Shown one piece after another: positions 26,006 to 39,270 of a stretch of 64,000 bases of DNA. Origin of the DNA: Roseomonas sp. E05 (lineage in GTDB: Bacteria > Pseudomonadota > Alphaproteobacteria > Acetobacterales > Acetobacteraceae); contig NZ_JASIRT010000014.1 in NCBI RefSeq assembly GCF_030063475.1, forward strand, positions 39,759 to 103,758, read 5' to 3'. The notes below the pieces were generated by a model. The model was not told where the DNA came from, did no database searches, and saw nothing but the letters and a program-made list of their open reading frames with translations. Both the position numbers and the translations under genes were made by a program. Position 1 is the first letter of the stretch. The number at the start of each line of letters is the position of its first letter.

Positions 26006-26563
26006 ATGGAACAGCGCGCCGGTCGAGGCATTCGACAAGGTAAAGGCCGGATCTGGGGGCTTCAAGCCGAGGCGGCGCGTTGCGGCCTTGCCTGCGGCGC
26101 ATTGTTCCTGCTCGCTGGCTGTGTCGGCGCGGCCGAGGCGCCGGCCCGCTTCCTCGACCGGGCCTTCGGCACGCCGCTGGACGGGCGCCCGCCGCCGCCC
26201 GGCTCCGGCGAACCCTACCCCAACCTTGCCTCGGTGCCGCCGGCGCCGCCGCGTGGCGCCCCCTCGGAACGGGAGGCACTGACCCGTAGCCTGGCCGCTG
26301 CCCGGGCTGCCTCGCGGGAGCCGGTCACGCCCGGCGGAGCGCTGCCGCCGCCCCCGGCCGGCGCCGAAAGTGCCGGGCAGGTGCCGCTGCGGCCGCCCGC
26401 GGCCCCGCATCTGGCCGCTGCGCCGCGGCTGCGCCCGGAGGCGCCGATGGCCGCTCCGCCCGGCGAGGCGCCCGGTGCCGCGCCGGAGCTGCCGGCCGAT
26501 CCCGGTGCCCCGCCCGCGCCTCCGCCCGCCGAATTCCTGGCGCCGCCGCCGCCGCGGCTGTAA
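26006..26563 (+). CDS. Proline-rich predicted lipoprotein
   Basis: A 185-residue protein with no recognised family. A positively charged N-terminus is followed by a hydrophobic stretch and the lipobox LLAGC (about residues 37-41), so it is likely lipid-anchored. The signal is unusually long, with about 20 extra N-terminal residues. The mature part is rich in Pro, Ala and Gly (PPPPAGAE, PPAPPPAEFLAPPPPRL) and probably disordered. It is divergent from phaC. GAGGAC lies a few bases before the ATG. Confidence 0.55.
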   Translation: MEQRAGRGIRQGKGRIWGLQAEAARCGLACGALFLLAGCVGAAEAPARFLDRAFGTPLDGRPPPPGSGEPYPNLASVPPAPPRGAPSEREALTRSLAAARAASREPVTPGGALPPPPAGAESAGQVPLRPPAAPHLAAAPRLRPEAPMAAPPGEAPGAAPELPADPGAPPAPPPAEFLAPPPPRL

Positions 26564-26646
26564 GTCCTGCCCCGGCCGCCGTTCCGATTCCGCCAGCGGC
26601 CGATCTGCTCTATCCTTTCCGCGCCAGTTTTCACGGACCTCTCGCC

Positions 26647-27897
26647 ATGACCGAGGAATTCCACCGCATCCGCCGCCTGCCGCCCTATGTCTTCGCCGAG
26701 GTGAACCAGGCGAAGGCGAAGGCCCGCGCCGCGGCCGAGGACATCGTGGATCTCGGCATGGGCAACCCCGACAGCCCGACGCCGCCGCATATCGTGGCGA
26801 AGCTGATCGAGGCGGTGCAGAACCCGGACACCCACGGCTACTCGGCCAGCAAGGGCATTCCCGGCCTGCGCCGGGCGCTCGCCGGCTACTATGCTCGTCG
26901 CTTCGAGGTGAAGCTGGACCCGGAGACGGAAATCGTCGCCACCCTCGGCTCCAAGGAAGGGCTGGCCAACCTGGCCGCCGCCATCACCTCGCCGGGCGAC
27001 ACCATCCTGGTGCCCAATCCGAGCTATCCGATCCACCAGTTCGGCTTCATCATCGCCGGCGCCTCGGTGCGCTCGGTGCCGCACGCGCCGGACGAGGAGA
27101 TGCTGCGCGCCCTGGAGCGCGCGGTGCGCCATTCCGTGCCGAAGCCGACGGCGCTGATCGTCAACTACCCCTCCAACCCGACCGGGCTGATGGCGGATCT
27201 CGACTTCTACCGCGAGATCGTCGCCTTCGCCCGCCGGCACGAGATCTACGTCCTCTCCGACCTCGCCTATGCCGAGCTGTACTACGGCGACAAGGTGCCC
27301 CCCTCGATCCTGCAGGTGCCGGGGGCGAAGGAGGTGGCGGTCGAGTTCACCTCCATGTCCAAGACCTACAACATGGCGGGCTGGCGGATGGGCTTCGCCG
27401 CCGGCAACCCGAAGCTGATCGCCGCGCTGACGCGGGTGAAGTCCTATCTCGACTACGGCGCCTTCACGCCGATCCAGGTGGCCTCCGCCGCCGCGCTGAA
27501 CGGGCCGCAGGACTGCATCGAGGCGATGCGCAAGCTCTATCGCGAGCGGCGGGACGTGCTGGTGAAGGGGCTGAAGCAGGCCGGCTGGGACGTGCCGGTG
27601 CCGGATGCCGGCATGTTCGTCTGGGCGCCCATCCCGCCGCGCTTCCGCGATCTCGGCAGCGTCGAGTTCAGCAAGCTGCTGCTCGCCCGCGCGAAGGTGG
27701 CGGTGGCGCCGGGCATCGGCTTCGGCGAGCATGGCGACGGCCATGTGCGCATCGCCATGGTGGAGAACACCCAGCGCATCCGGCAGGCCCTGCGCGGCAT
27801 CCGCAGCTTCCTCGCCACCGATAATGGTGGTCCCATTGGGGGCGGCCCGGCCAGCGAGCCGGCGCCGCAGGCTTCCGCTGAACTGGTGAAAGAATGA
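26647..27897 (+). CDS. alaC: Alanine-synthesising aminotransferase (AlaC-type)
   Basis: A 416-residue PLP-dependent class I aminotransferase. It resembles AlaC, which converts pyruvate and glutamate to alanine; related enzymes act on diaminopimelate or aspartate. Fold-type I motifs: DLGMGNPDSPTPPHI at the N-terminus, VNYPSNPTG with the PLP-contacting Asn, SDLAYAELYY, the Schiff-base Lys239 in FTSMSKTYNMAGWRMGF, and an Arg in HGDGHVRIAMVEN that binds the substrate carboxylate. The last four bases overlap the hom start (ATGA), so the two are translationally coupled, linking it to aspartate-family amino-acid metabolism. Confidence 0.88.
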   Translation: MTEEFHRIRRLPPYVFAEVNQAKAKARAAAEDIVDLGMGNPDSPTPPHIVAKLIEAVQNPDTHGYSASKGIPGLRRALAGYYARRFEVKLDPETEIVATLGSKEGLANLAAAITSPGDTILVPNPSYPIHQFGFIIAGASVRSVPHAPDEEMLRALERAVRHSVPKPTALIVNYPSNPTGLMADLDFYREIVAFARRHEIYVLSDLAYAELYYGDKVPPSILQVPGAKEVAVEFTSMSKTYNMAGWRMGFAAGNPKLIAALTRVKSYLDYGAFTPIQVASAAALNGPQDCIEAMRKLYRERRDVLVKGLKQAGWDVPVPDAGMFVWAPIPPRFRDLGSVEFSKLLLARAKVAVAPGIGFGEHGDGHVRIAMVENTQRIRQALRGIRSFLATDNGGPIGGGPASEPAPQASAELVKE

Positions 27898-29186
27898 CCC
27901 GTCCGCTTTCCGTCGCGGTCGCCGGCCTGGGTACGGTCGGCGCCGGCGTGCTGACCCTGCTGCGCGACAATGCCGAGCTGATCGCCGCCCGTGCCGGGCG
28001 GCCCATCGTCGTCACCGCCGTCGCCGCGCGCGACCGCAACCGGGATCGCGGTGTCTCGCTGGAGGGGCTGCGCTGGTACGAGGACCCGGTGGCCATGGCC
28101 GCCGAGGCCCGCGCCGACGTGGTGGTGGAGCTGATCGGCGGCAGCGGCGGCCCGGCGCGCGGCACGGTGGAGGCGGCGCTGGCCGCCGGCCGCCCGGTGG
28201 TGACGGCGAACAAGGCGCTGCTCGCCCTACATGGCGCCGCGCTGGCGCAGCAGGCCGAGGCGGCGGGCGTGACGCTGGCCTTCGAGGCGGCGGTGGCCGG
28301 CGGCATCCCCGCCATCAAGGCGCTGCGCGAGGGGCTGGCGGCCAACCGCATCGGCCGCGTGACCGGCATCCTGAACGGCACCTGCAACTACATCCTGACC
28401 TGCATGCGCGACCAGAAGCGCGAGTTCGGCGACGTGCTCGCCGAGGCGCAGCGCCTGGGCTATGCGGAGGCCGATCCTTCCTTCGACATCGACGGCGTGG
28501 ACGCGGCGCACAAGCTGGCCATCCTCGCCGCGCTGGCCTTCGGCCGTCCGGTCGAGTTCGAGGCGGTGCATGTGGAGGGCATCCGCAACATCACCGCGCT
28601 CGACATCGCGCTCGCCGAGGAGCTGGGCTACCGCATCAAGCTGCTCGGCATCGCGCAGCAGGAGGAGGCCGGCGTCGCCGCGCGGGTGCATCCCTGCATG
28701 GTGCCGGCCAGCCATCCCATCGCCCGCGTGGACGGCGTGTTCAACGCCGTGGTGGCGGAGGGCGACTTCGTCGGCCGCGTGGTGCTGGAAGGGCGCGGGG
28801 CAGGGGCGGGGCCGACCGCCAGCGCCGTGGTGGCCGACCTGATCGACATCGCCCGCGAGCGCCACACGCCGGTCTGGGGCGCGGCGCATTCCGCGCTCTC
28901 CGCCGTGCCGGCCCTGCCGATGGCGAGCCATCATGGCGCCTATTACCTGCGCCTGATGGTGCTCGACCGCCCCGGCGTCATCGCCGACGTCACCGGCGTG
29001 CTGCGCGACCACGGCATCAGCCTGGAATCCATGATCCAGCGCGGCCGCGCGCCGGGGGAGGCGGTGCCGGTGGTGCTGACCACGCATGGCTGCCAGGAGG
29101 CGGCGATGCGCGACGCGCTGACGCGGATCGCGGCGCTGGAGGCGGTGCTCGAACCGCCCGCCCTGATCCGCATCGAATCCCTCTGA
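27894..29186 (+). CDS. hom: Homoserine dehydrogenase
   Basis: A 430-residue enzyme that reduces aspartate semialdehyde to homoserine on the path to threonine and methionine. The NAD(P)-binding GLGTVGAGVL, the NKALLA segment, the catalytic-domain GILNGTCNYIL and the PSFDIDGVDAAHKLAIL region with the catalytic Asp/Lys are intact. A C-terminal ACT domain (about residues 350-425, YYLRLMVLDRPGVIADVTG) suggests threonine feedback inhibition. It overlaps alaC by four bases. The next gene glpX starts 60 bp later after AGGAG. Confidence 0.96.
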   Translation: MTRPLSVAVAGLGTVGAGVLTLLRDNAELIAARAGRPIVVTAVAARDRNRDRGVSLEGLRWYEDPVAMAAEARADVVVELIGGSGGPARGTVEAALAAGRPVVTANKALLALHGAALAQQAEAAGVTLAFEAAVAGGIPAIKALREGLAANRIGRVTGILNGTCNYILTCMRDQKREFGDVLAEAQRLGYAEADPSFDIDGVDAAHKLAILAALAFGRPVEFEAVHVEGIRNITALDIALAEELGYRIKLLGIAQQEEAGVAARVHPCMVPASHPIARVDGVFNAVVAEGDFVGRVVLEGRGAGAGPTASAVVADLIDIARERHTPVWGAAHSALSAVPALPMASHHGAYYLRLMVLDRPGVIADVTGVLRDHGISLESMIQRGRAPGEAVPVVLTTHGCQEAAMRDALTRIAALEAVLEPPALIRIESL

Positions 29187-29245
29187 CGAGCGTTAGCGGG
29201 ACGGTTTTCACCGCCTCCCGCATCCGGGAAGAACAGGAGCCTCTC

Positions 29246-30229
29246 ATGCGTCGCGACACCACACCCGTTGATCGGAACCTCGCCCTCGAACTGGTGCGCG
29301 TCACCGAGGCGGCGGCGCTGGCCGCCAGCAGCTGGATCGGCCGCGGCGACAAGAACGCCGCCGATGGCGCGGCGGTGGACGCCATGCGCAAGGCCTTCGA
29401 CACGATCGACATCAGCGGCACCGTCGTCATCGGCGAGGGCGAGATGGACGAGGCGCCGATGCTCTACATCGGCGAGAAGATCGGCGCCGGCGGCGCCGAG
29501 GTGGACATCGCCGTCGATCCGCTGGAGGGCACCAACATCTGCGCCACCGGCGGGCCGAACTCGATCGCGACGCTCGCCGTGGCGGAGAAGGGCGGCTTCC
29601 TGCACGCGCCCGACATCTACATGAACAAGATCGCCGTCGGCCCGAACCTGCCGGTGGGCGTGGTCGACATCGACGCCACCCCGGGCGAGAACCTGCGCGA
29701 GCTGGCCAAGGCCAAGAAGGTGGAGATCAACGACCTCGTCGTCTGCATCCTCGGCCGCGACCGCCACAAGGACATTATCAAGGCCTGCCGCGAGGCCGGC
29801 GCGCGCATCATGCTGATCCCGGATGGCGATGTCGCCGGCGTCATCGCCGTCTCGCAGCCGAGCACGGGCGTGGACCTCTATCTCGGCTCCGGCGGTGCGC
29901 CCGAGGGCGTGCTGGCGGCGGCGGCGCTGCGCTGCATCGGCGGCCAGATGCAGGGTCGCCTGATGTACGAGGATGACACGCAGATCGCCCGCGCCAGGGA
30001 GATGGGCCTCAGCGATCCGTACAAGAAGCTCAGCGTCACGGACATGGCGAAGGGCGACGTCATGTTCGCCGCGACCGGCGTGACGGGCGGCCCGATGCTG
30101 CACGGCGTGCGCCGCAGCGGCACCACCGCTTACACCCACTCGATCATCATGCGCAGCAAGACCGGCACCGTGCGCTACATCGAGGGCCACCACAACTTCG
30201 CGCTGAAGCCGAGCGCCTTCATTGCCTGA
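29246..30229 (+). CDS. glpX: Class II fructose-1,6-bisphosphatase
   Basis: A 327-residue GlpX-type phosphatase that converts fructose 1,6-bisphosphate to fructose 6-phosphate in gluconeogenesis; some homologues also act on sedoheptulose bisphosphate. VIGEGEMDEAPMLYIGE and DPLEGTNICATGGPNS are the metal-binding and substrate motifs, and GVTGGPMLHGVRR is a C-terminal signature. All are intact and the length is normal. AGGAG lies seven bases before the ATG. Its stop overlaps the recJ start by eight bases, so both are likely on one transcript with hom. Confidence 0.96.
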   Translation: MRRDTTPVDRNLALELVRVTEAAALAASSWIGRGDKNAADGAAVDAMRKAFDTIDISGTVVIGEGEMDEAPMLYIGEKIGAGGAEVDIAVDPLEGTNICATGGPNSIATLAVAEKGGFLHAPDIYMNKIAVGPNLPVGVVDIDATPGENLRELAKAKKVEINDLVVCILGRDRHKDIIKACREAGARIMLIPDGDVAGVIAVSQPSTGVDLYLGSGGAPEGVLAAAALRCIGGQMQGRLMYEDDTQIARAREMGLSDPYKKLSVTDMAKGDVMFAATGVTGGPMLHGVRRSGTTAYTHSIIMRSKTGTVRYIEGHHNFALKPSAFIA

Positions 30230-32021
30230 GGCGCTGGCAGCGGCACTTCCGGAGCAGGCGGCGCCGGTTCTCGGCGTCGCCTGCTCGGCGCTGGGCCGCC
30301 GCTGGACCTGGCGCCAGGCGGATGCGCGGGCCGGACTGGCCATTGCGCAGCGCCTGGCGCTGCCGGAACTGCTCGGCCATCTGCTCTCGGCGCGCGGGGT
30401 CGCGCCAGAGCAGGCCCAGCTCTTCCTGGAGCCCACGCTGCGCGCCCTGCTGCCCGATCCCTGCGTGCTGATCGACATGGATCGCGCCGCGGAGCGGCTG
30501 GCGCAGGCCGTGCGCGACCGGGAGCAGGTGGCGGTCTTCGGCGACTACGACGTGGACGGCGCCTGTGCCGGCGCGCTCATGACGCGCTTCCTGCGCGACC
30601 TGGGCTGCCATGTTCGCGCCTATGTGCCGGATCGCCTGAAGGAGGGCTATGGCCCGAACGCTACCGCCATTGCCGCGCTTTGCGCCGAGGGAGCGGGGCT
30701 GGTCGTCTGCGTGGACTGCGGCATCGCGGCGCATGAGGCGCTGAAAGCCGCGGAAGGGCGCGCCGAGGTGGTGGTGCTGGACCACCACAAGGCCGAGGGG
30801 CCGGTGCCGGTCGTGGCCGCGGCGGTGAACCCGAACCGGCTCGACTGCACCTCCGGCCTGCGGAATCTCTGCGCGGCCGCGGTCAGCTTCATGGCCGCCG
30901 TGGCGACGCTGCGGGTGCTGCGCCGATCCGGATTCTTCAGCGACCGGCCCGAGCCGAACCTGCTGGATTTCCTGGACCTGGTGGCGCTGGCCACGGTCTG
31001 CGACGTCATGCCGCTGACCGGGTTGAACCGTGCCTTCGTTGCCCAGGGCCTGAAGGTGATGGCGCGCGGCGGGCGCGTGGGCATCGCCGCCCTGCTGGAG
31101 GTGGTGCAGGCGCGCGATGCACCCTCCGCCTATACCCTCGGCTTCCTGCTCGGGCCGCGCATCAACGCCTCGGGCCGCATCGGCGAGCCGGACCTCGGGC
31201 TGCGGCTGCTGACCTGCGACGACCCGATCGAAGCGCGGGCCATCGCCGAGCGCCTGGACGTGGTGAACCGCCGCCGCCAGGAGGTGGAGAGCGCCGTGCT
31301 CGCGGAGGCCTTCGCCCAGGCGCAGGCGCAGTCCGAGGCGGGGCATCCGGTGCTGCTGGTCTGCGGCGACGGCTGGCACCCCGGCGTGGTCGGCATCGTC
31401 GCCGGCCGGGTGAAGGAGCGGTTCAACCGCCCTGTCTGCGTGGCCGGCGTTGACGGGGGGCTGGCGAAAGGCTCCGGGCGCTCGGTGCCGGGCGTGGATC
31501 TCGGGGCGGCGATCATCGCGGCGCGCCAGTCCGGCCTGCTGGAGACCGGAGGAGGGCATGCGATGGCCGCCGGCTTCTCCTTCCGCCTGGAAAATCGCGA
31601 GGCCTGCCACGCCTTCCTGAACGAGCGTCTGGCCCATGCCGCTGCCCTGCCGGCCAGCGCCGAGCTGGTGCTGGACGGAACCCTGCTCGTGCCAGCCGCC
31701 AGCGCGGATCTGGCCACCCAGATCGCGCGCCTCGGCCCTTTCGGGCCGGGCAACGAGGAGCCTGCCTTCGCCTTTCCCCGCGTGCGGATCGTCCGTGCCG
31801 ACCGCGTCGGCAAGGAGGGCAACACGGTGCGTGCCTTCATCGAGGGGGAAGGGGGAGGGCGGCTGAAGGCCATCTGCTTCCGCGCCAAGGAAGGGCCGCT
31901 GGCCGACGTGCTGCTCGGCAGCGGCGGCGCGCCCGTGCATCTGGCAGGCACCCTGCGCGCGGAGAGCTGGAACGGCACCGTGACGCCAGGCCTGCACCTG
32001 CAGGACGCCGCGCGCGCGTGA
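30222..32021 (+). CDS. recJ: Single-stranded-DNA-specific exonuclease RecJ
   Basis: A 599-residue 5'-3' exonuclease of the DHH family used in RecF-pathway recombination and mismatch repair. The phosphoesterase motifs GDYDVDGACAGALM (motif I), VCVDCGIA, VVLDHHKAEG (DHH), NPNRLDC and the DHHA1-domain GRSVPGVDLG and TGGGHAMAAGF are all present. A C-terminal OB-like region follows. The start is a TTG at 30222 overlapping the glpX stop by eight bases; the next in-frame ATG is far inside the domain, so the TTG is needed for a full protein. It is followed by tRNA-Glu. Confidence 0.94.
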   Translation: MPEALAAALPEQAAPVLGVACSALGRRWTWRQADARAGLAIAQRLALPELLGHLLSARGVAPEQAQLFLEPTLRALLPDPCVLIDMDRAAERLAQAVRDREQVAVFGDYDVDGACAGALMTRFLRDLGCHVRAYVPDRLKEGYGPNATAIAALCAEGAGLVVCVDCGIAAHEALKAAEGRAEVVVLDHHKAEGPVPVVAAAVNPNRLDCTSGLRNLCAAAVSFMAAVATLRVLRRSGFFSDRPEPNLLDFLDLVALATVCDVMPLTGLNRAFVAQGLKVMARGGRVGIAALLEVVQARDAPSAYTLGFLLGPRINASGRIGEPDLGLRLLTCDDPIEARAIAERLDVVNRRRQEVESAVLAEAFAQAQAQSEAGHPVLLVCGDGWHPGVVGIVAGRVKERFNRPVCVAGVDGGLAKGSGRSVPGVDLGAAIIAARQSGLLETGGGHAMAAGFSFRLENREACHAFLNERLAHAAALPASAELVLDGTLLVPAASADLATQIARLGPFGPGNEEPAFAFPRVRIVRADRVGKEGNTVRAFIEGEGGGRLKAICFRAKEGPLADVLLGSGGAPVHLAGTLRAESWNGTVTPGLHLQDAARA

Positions 32022-32152
32022 GCCTGAAAGACTGCGGCCCTGCGGTTGGGGGACTAGACGGCCCCCGGCGCGTAAGGTAGTAAGCCGCCGCCCGCCGGGA
32101 GCCACTCCTCTCCTCCCGCAAAGGCAGGCAAGTCGAGTTCGAATTGGCGTTG

Positions 32153-32228
32153 GTCCCCATCGTCTAGAGGCCTAGGACACCAGCCTTTCACGTTGGTAAC
32201 ACGGGTTCGAATCCCGTTGGGGACGCCA
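32153..32228 (+). tRNA. tRNA-Glu (TTC)
   Basis: Acceptor arms GTCCCCA / TGGGGAC pair perfectly and enclose a D-arm, an anticodon stem CCAGC / GTTGG and a T-arm ACGGG-TTCGAAT-CCCGT. The anticodon loop is CTTTCAC with TTC at 32187-32189. A discriminator G and an encoded CCA (32226-32228) complete the 76-base gene. Confidence 0.97.
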
Positions 32229-32502
32229 CCCTCTCGAAAATTCCCTCCATGAACAGTGCTCTGCGACGGGAAGGGTCAAACCGCCGCTGCAGGCGTGATC
32301 ACTGCTGTTCATGAAGCGCGCTGCTGATTTGCGGAATTGCAGCCGCTGCGAACCGCTCCTGGCTCACGGCGCGGGTGTATCGCGCGATCTGCCTTGGGGC
32401 CGGTCGTGACGGTGATCGGGTGGGCTCTGCAGCGTGCTGTACCGCCAGCCCTCGCCCGTGCCGACTTATGCTGTTGCGCAGGTCAGCGGCGCGGATCTAC
32501 GA
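32229..32502. other. Gene-free interval downstream of tRNA-Glu
   Basis: No gene is convincing here. Composition is less GC-rich than the surroundings. A perfect 9-bp inverted repeat CATGAACAG (32248-32256) / CTGTTCATG (32305-32313) brackets 48 bases. No second copy of the tRNA 3' end was seen here or near 44 kb. Confidence 0.4.
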
Positions 32503-32526
32503 CATTGCGTCTCATTCTCATCAATG
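32503..32526 (+). promoter_or_regulatory. Fur-like site upstream of siderophore binding-protein gene
   Basis: CATTG and CAATG form the outer arms, and TCTCAT occurs twice in tandem inside (TGAGAATGAGA on the other strand), resembling direct-hexamer Fur boxes. It lies about 80 bases before the ATG of the siderophore-type binding protein. Assignment to Fur is an inference. Confidence 0.35.
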
Positions 32527-32607
32527 GCACATGCGGAAGGCGATGTTCTGCCGGAGGCCCCGCATGACCCGCCTGCCGTTCCTGCGCCCGCCCCCGGGAG
32601 AGGGGGC

Positions 32608-33726
32608 ATGAAGCGTCGCACCCTGCTCGGCGCCCTTCCGCTTGCCATGCTGCTTCGCGCGGGGAGGCAGGCCGAGGCGCAGGCGCCCATCCAGGCCAGG
32701 GACATCCTGGGCCGCAAGCTGGAACTGCCCCGCCCGGCCCAGCGGATCGTCCTGACCCAGGCGCGGCATGTGCTGGCCATGGCCCTGCTGCACCCCGATC
32801 CGGTCTCGCTCATCGTCGGTTGGGGCGATGACCTGCGGCGCATGAATCCACCCGACTACGCCATGGTTCGCGCCCGCTTCCCGCAGGCCGATGCCATCCC
32901 GGTCATCAGCCGCGGCCAGGCCGACGGGCTGTCGCTCGAGGCCATCATCGCCACGCGGCCGGACCTGGTGGTGTTCAGCCTGGGATCGCTGCGCGCGCTG
33001 GGCGAAGCCATGCCCGACCGGCTCGCCGCCCTGGGCATCTCCTCCCTGGTCATCGACTTCTTCAGCGATCCCATGACCACCACCCGGCCGAGCATGCGCC
33101 TGCTCGGCCAGGTGCTCGGCCGGCCGGAGCGCGCCGCCGCCTTCGAGGCCTTCTACACGGCCCATCTGCAGGCGATCGCGACCCGGCTCGAAGGGCGGGA
33201 GCAGGCGCGGCCGAGGGTCTTCGTCCATGCCCATGCCGGCGGCACGCCCTGCTGCTCCTCCCCGGGCAAGGGGGCCTTCGATTCGATGGTCACCTTCGCC
33301 GGCGGCCACAATATCGGCGCCGATCTGTTGCCCGGCCCGGTGGGCAACGTCTCGCTGGAGTACGTGATCGGCGAGAACCCGCAGATCTATGTGGCGACCG
33401 GCGGGCCCTATGGCGGGCGCGGCGGCATTCCGCTCGGCCCCGGCGTGGCGCCGGAGGACGCCGCGCGGGAGCTCGCCGCCGTCATCCGCCGCAACCGGCT
33501 GGACGTGCTGCCGGCCGTCCAGCAGGGCCGCGCCCATGCCATCTGGCACGGCTTCAACGACACGCCTGCCCATCTCGTGATACTGGAGGTGCTGGCCCGC
33601 TGGTTCCATCCCGACCGCTGCGCCGACCTGGACCCCGCCGCCACCATGGCCGCCCTGAATACGCAGTTCCTGGCGATCCCGATGCAGGGTGCCCATTGGG
33701 TGGATCTGCCGGCCGGCGCGCTGTGA
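32608..33726 (+). CDS. Iron-siderophore ABC transporter substrate-binding protein
   Basis: A 372-residue periplasmic binding protein of the FepB/BtuF class, with two lobes joined by a long helix. The signal peptide MKRRTLLGALPLAMLLRAG ends near AEAQ. RDILGRKLELPRPAQRIVL starts the first lobe, ATRPDLVVFSL is a family motif, and the second lobe includes GGHNIGADLL and VSLEYVIGENPQIYVATGG. The unusual HAGGTPCCSSPGKGAFDSM segment is a loop with two adjacent Cys. It faces the siderophore biosynthesis operon, so it likely binds that siderophore or its breakdown product. Permease and ATPase genes are not here. GAGAGGGGG precedes the ATG. Confidence 0.85.
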   Translation: MKRRTLLGALPLAMLLRAGRQAEAQAPIQARDILGRKLELPRPAQRIVLTQARHVLAMALLHPDPVSLIVGWGDDLRRMNPPDYAMVRARFPQADAIPVISRGQADGLSLEAIIATRPDLVVFSLGSLRALGEAMPDRLAALGISSLVIDFFSDPMTTTRPSMRLLGQVLGRPERAAAFEAFYTAHLQAIATRLEGREQARPRVFVHAHAGGTPCCSSPGKGAFDSMVTFAGGHNIGADLLPGPVGNVSLEYVIGENPQIYVATGGPYGGRGGIPLGPGVAPEDAARELAAVIRRNRLDVLPAVQQGRAHAIWHGFNDTPAHLVILEVLARWFHPDRCADLDPAATMAALNTQFLAIPMQGAHWVDLPAGAL

Positions 33727-33802
33727 TCCCGGGCGGCAACGGCTCCTCCCGCGGCCGCGCACCAGAGATGGACGGCTCCCCTCCAGAGCCTCCTGGCCGC
33801 AC

Positions 33803-34612
33803 CTATTCCCCGAGCACGAAGCGAAGCCCGCGGCTGATCCCGAGCGGCACGACGGAGGCGTGGTTCTCCTCCGGAAAGCACCAGAACCGGCTTTCGACGC
33901 CGAAGGCCGCGAAATGCGCCGCCATGCCCCGCGCCTTGTCCACCATCGCGCGGCGGCCCCGGCGCTCGGCCGTGCTCTCGGCCAGGGGGCCGGCGCGTTC
34001 GTGCGGCGAAAGGGTCTGCTCCCACTCCCCGACGCTGACCGCCAGCCGCCGTCCCGCCACGGGCGAGCCGCCGCGCAGCCGCGCCTCGTCCCACCAGACG
34101 GAAGGGCTGACGGCGACGTAGTCGCTGAAGGCCTCCGCATCATGGGCCAGCACGTCGAGCGTGAAGAAGCCCGCCAGCGAATGGCCGATCAGCACCTGCC
34201 GCGCCGGGTTCATGGCGCAGCGGCCGGCGATGAAGGGCCGCACCTGGTGCAGCAGGGCGTGCAGGAAGGCGTCGCGGCCGCCGGTGGGCCGGGGGGTGCC
34301 TTCCACCGAGGGGCCGGCGGTGAAGTCGCGCGTGCGGCGCTGCTGGTCGTGCCGGGCGTCGCCGGGATAGGCGATGCCGGCCACCACGGCCTGTCCGATG
34401 CCGGTCGCCGTGCGGCGCTGCGCGCCGTTGCGCAGGACATCCAGCACCGTCGTGAAATATGCGTTGCCCTCCAGCACCGTCAGCACCGGAAAGCCGCCGG
34501 GCGGCGGCTCCCCCGGCGGGATGGCGAGGAAGAGGCGGTACTCGCCGCCGGGCGTCCGCAGCGCGTGGCATTCCGTGCCCGGCAGGGTGACGGGGGGCGG
34601 AGTGTCAGCCAC
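33803..34612 (-). CDS. Siderophore esterase (Fes/IroE-like alpha/beta hydrolase)
   Basis: A 269-residue esterase-D/IroE-type hydrolase. GFPVLTVLEGNAYF is the family start, VLIGHSLAGFFTLDVL holds the nucleophile Ser in GHSLAG, and the C-terminal CFPEENHASVVPLGI carries the catalytic His. Relatives hydrolyse the ester bonds of enterobactin-type trilactones to release iron. Its position as last gene of the operon supports that role. The GTG at 34612 overlaps the entA stop by eight bases; an in-frame ATG at 34630 is an alternative. No signal peptide, so it is probably cytoplasmic (Fes-like role). Confidence 0.82.
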   Translation of the reverse strand: MADTPPPVTLPGTECHALRTPGGEYRLFLAIPPGEPPPGGFPVLTVLEGNAYFTTVLDVLRNGAQRRTATGIGQAVVAGIAYPGDARHDQQRRTRDFTAGPSVEGTPRPTGGRDAFLHALLHQVRPFIAGRCAMNPARQVLIGHSLAGFFTLDVLAHDAEAFSDYVAVSPSVWWDEARLRGGSPVAGRRLAVSVGEWEQTLSPHERAGPLAESTAERRGRRAMVDKARGMAAHFAAFGVESRFWCFPEENHASVVPLGISRGLRFVLGE

Positions 34613-35365
34613 GCAGCGTCGCGCCGCCATCGACGTAGAGATCGGCCATGGTGATGTGCCCCGCGCGGTCGGAAAGCAGGAAGAGGACGGCCTCCGCGAC
34701 ATCTTCCGGCGTCGCCAGCTTCCGCAGCGGAATGCCGGCCTTGTAGGTGGCGAGCGAGCCCTCGATCACCCGGGCCGCGCCGTGCGCGTCGGCCCACATC
34801 CCGGTCTGCATGGGCGTCATCGTGGAGCCCGGGGCGACGATGTTGCAGCGGATGCCGTGCGGCGCCAGCTCCAGCCCCAGGCAGCGGGTGAACATGGTGG
34901 CCGCCGCCTTCGAGGCCGCATAGGCCGCCATGGCATGGCGCGGGACGCCCGCCGCGTTGGAACTGACCACCACGATGGCGCCCCGCCCGCGCGGCCGCAT
35001 GACGCGTGCCAGCGCCCGGCCGAGATGAAAGACGCCATCCGCGTTGACGCCGAAGACACGGCGCCAGGTGGCGTCGCTGGTCTCCGCCACCGGATCGGTC
35101 GAGAGGATGCCGGCCAGCGAGACGCCGAAGTCGATCGGCCCTTCCTCCGCCTCGATCCGCGCCACCAGCGCATCCATGGCGGCGCTGTCGGCGACGTCGA
35201 GCCGCTCGGCGCGCAGGCCGGGCAGGGCGGGGATGGCGGCGGTGTCGAGGTCGGTCGCGACGATGCGCGCGCCCTCCTCGTGCAGCGCCCGCAGCATGGC
35301 CAGGCCGATGCCGCCCGCCGCCCCCGTCACCAGGGCCAGTTTTCCGTTCAGTCCTGTCGGGCGCA

Positions 35366-35366
<1 letters not shown>
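34605..35366 (-). CDS. entA: 2,3-dihydro-2,3-dihydroxybenzoate dehydrogenase
   Basis: A 253-residue SDR that oxidises 2,3-dihydro-DHB to 2,3-dihydroxybenzoate. VTGAAGGIGLAML is the glycine motif; SSNAAGVPRHAMAAYAASKAA holds the catalytic Ser, Tyr and Lys. The C-terminal half has the EntA/DhbA hallmark APGSTMTPMQTGMWAD, then IEGSLATYKAGIPLRKLA and AGHITMADLYVDGGAT, which separates it from other SDRs. The ATG at 35366 shares one base with the stop of the synthetase gene (TGATG), indicating translational coupling. Confidence 0.94.
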
Positions 35367-39265
<3,899 letters not shown>

Positions 39266-39270
39266 GCGGC

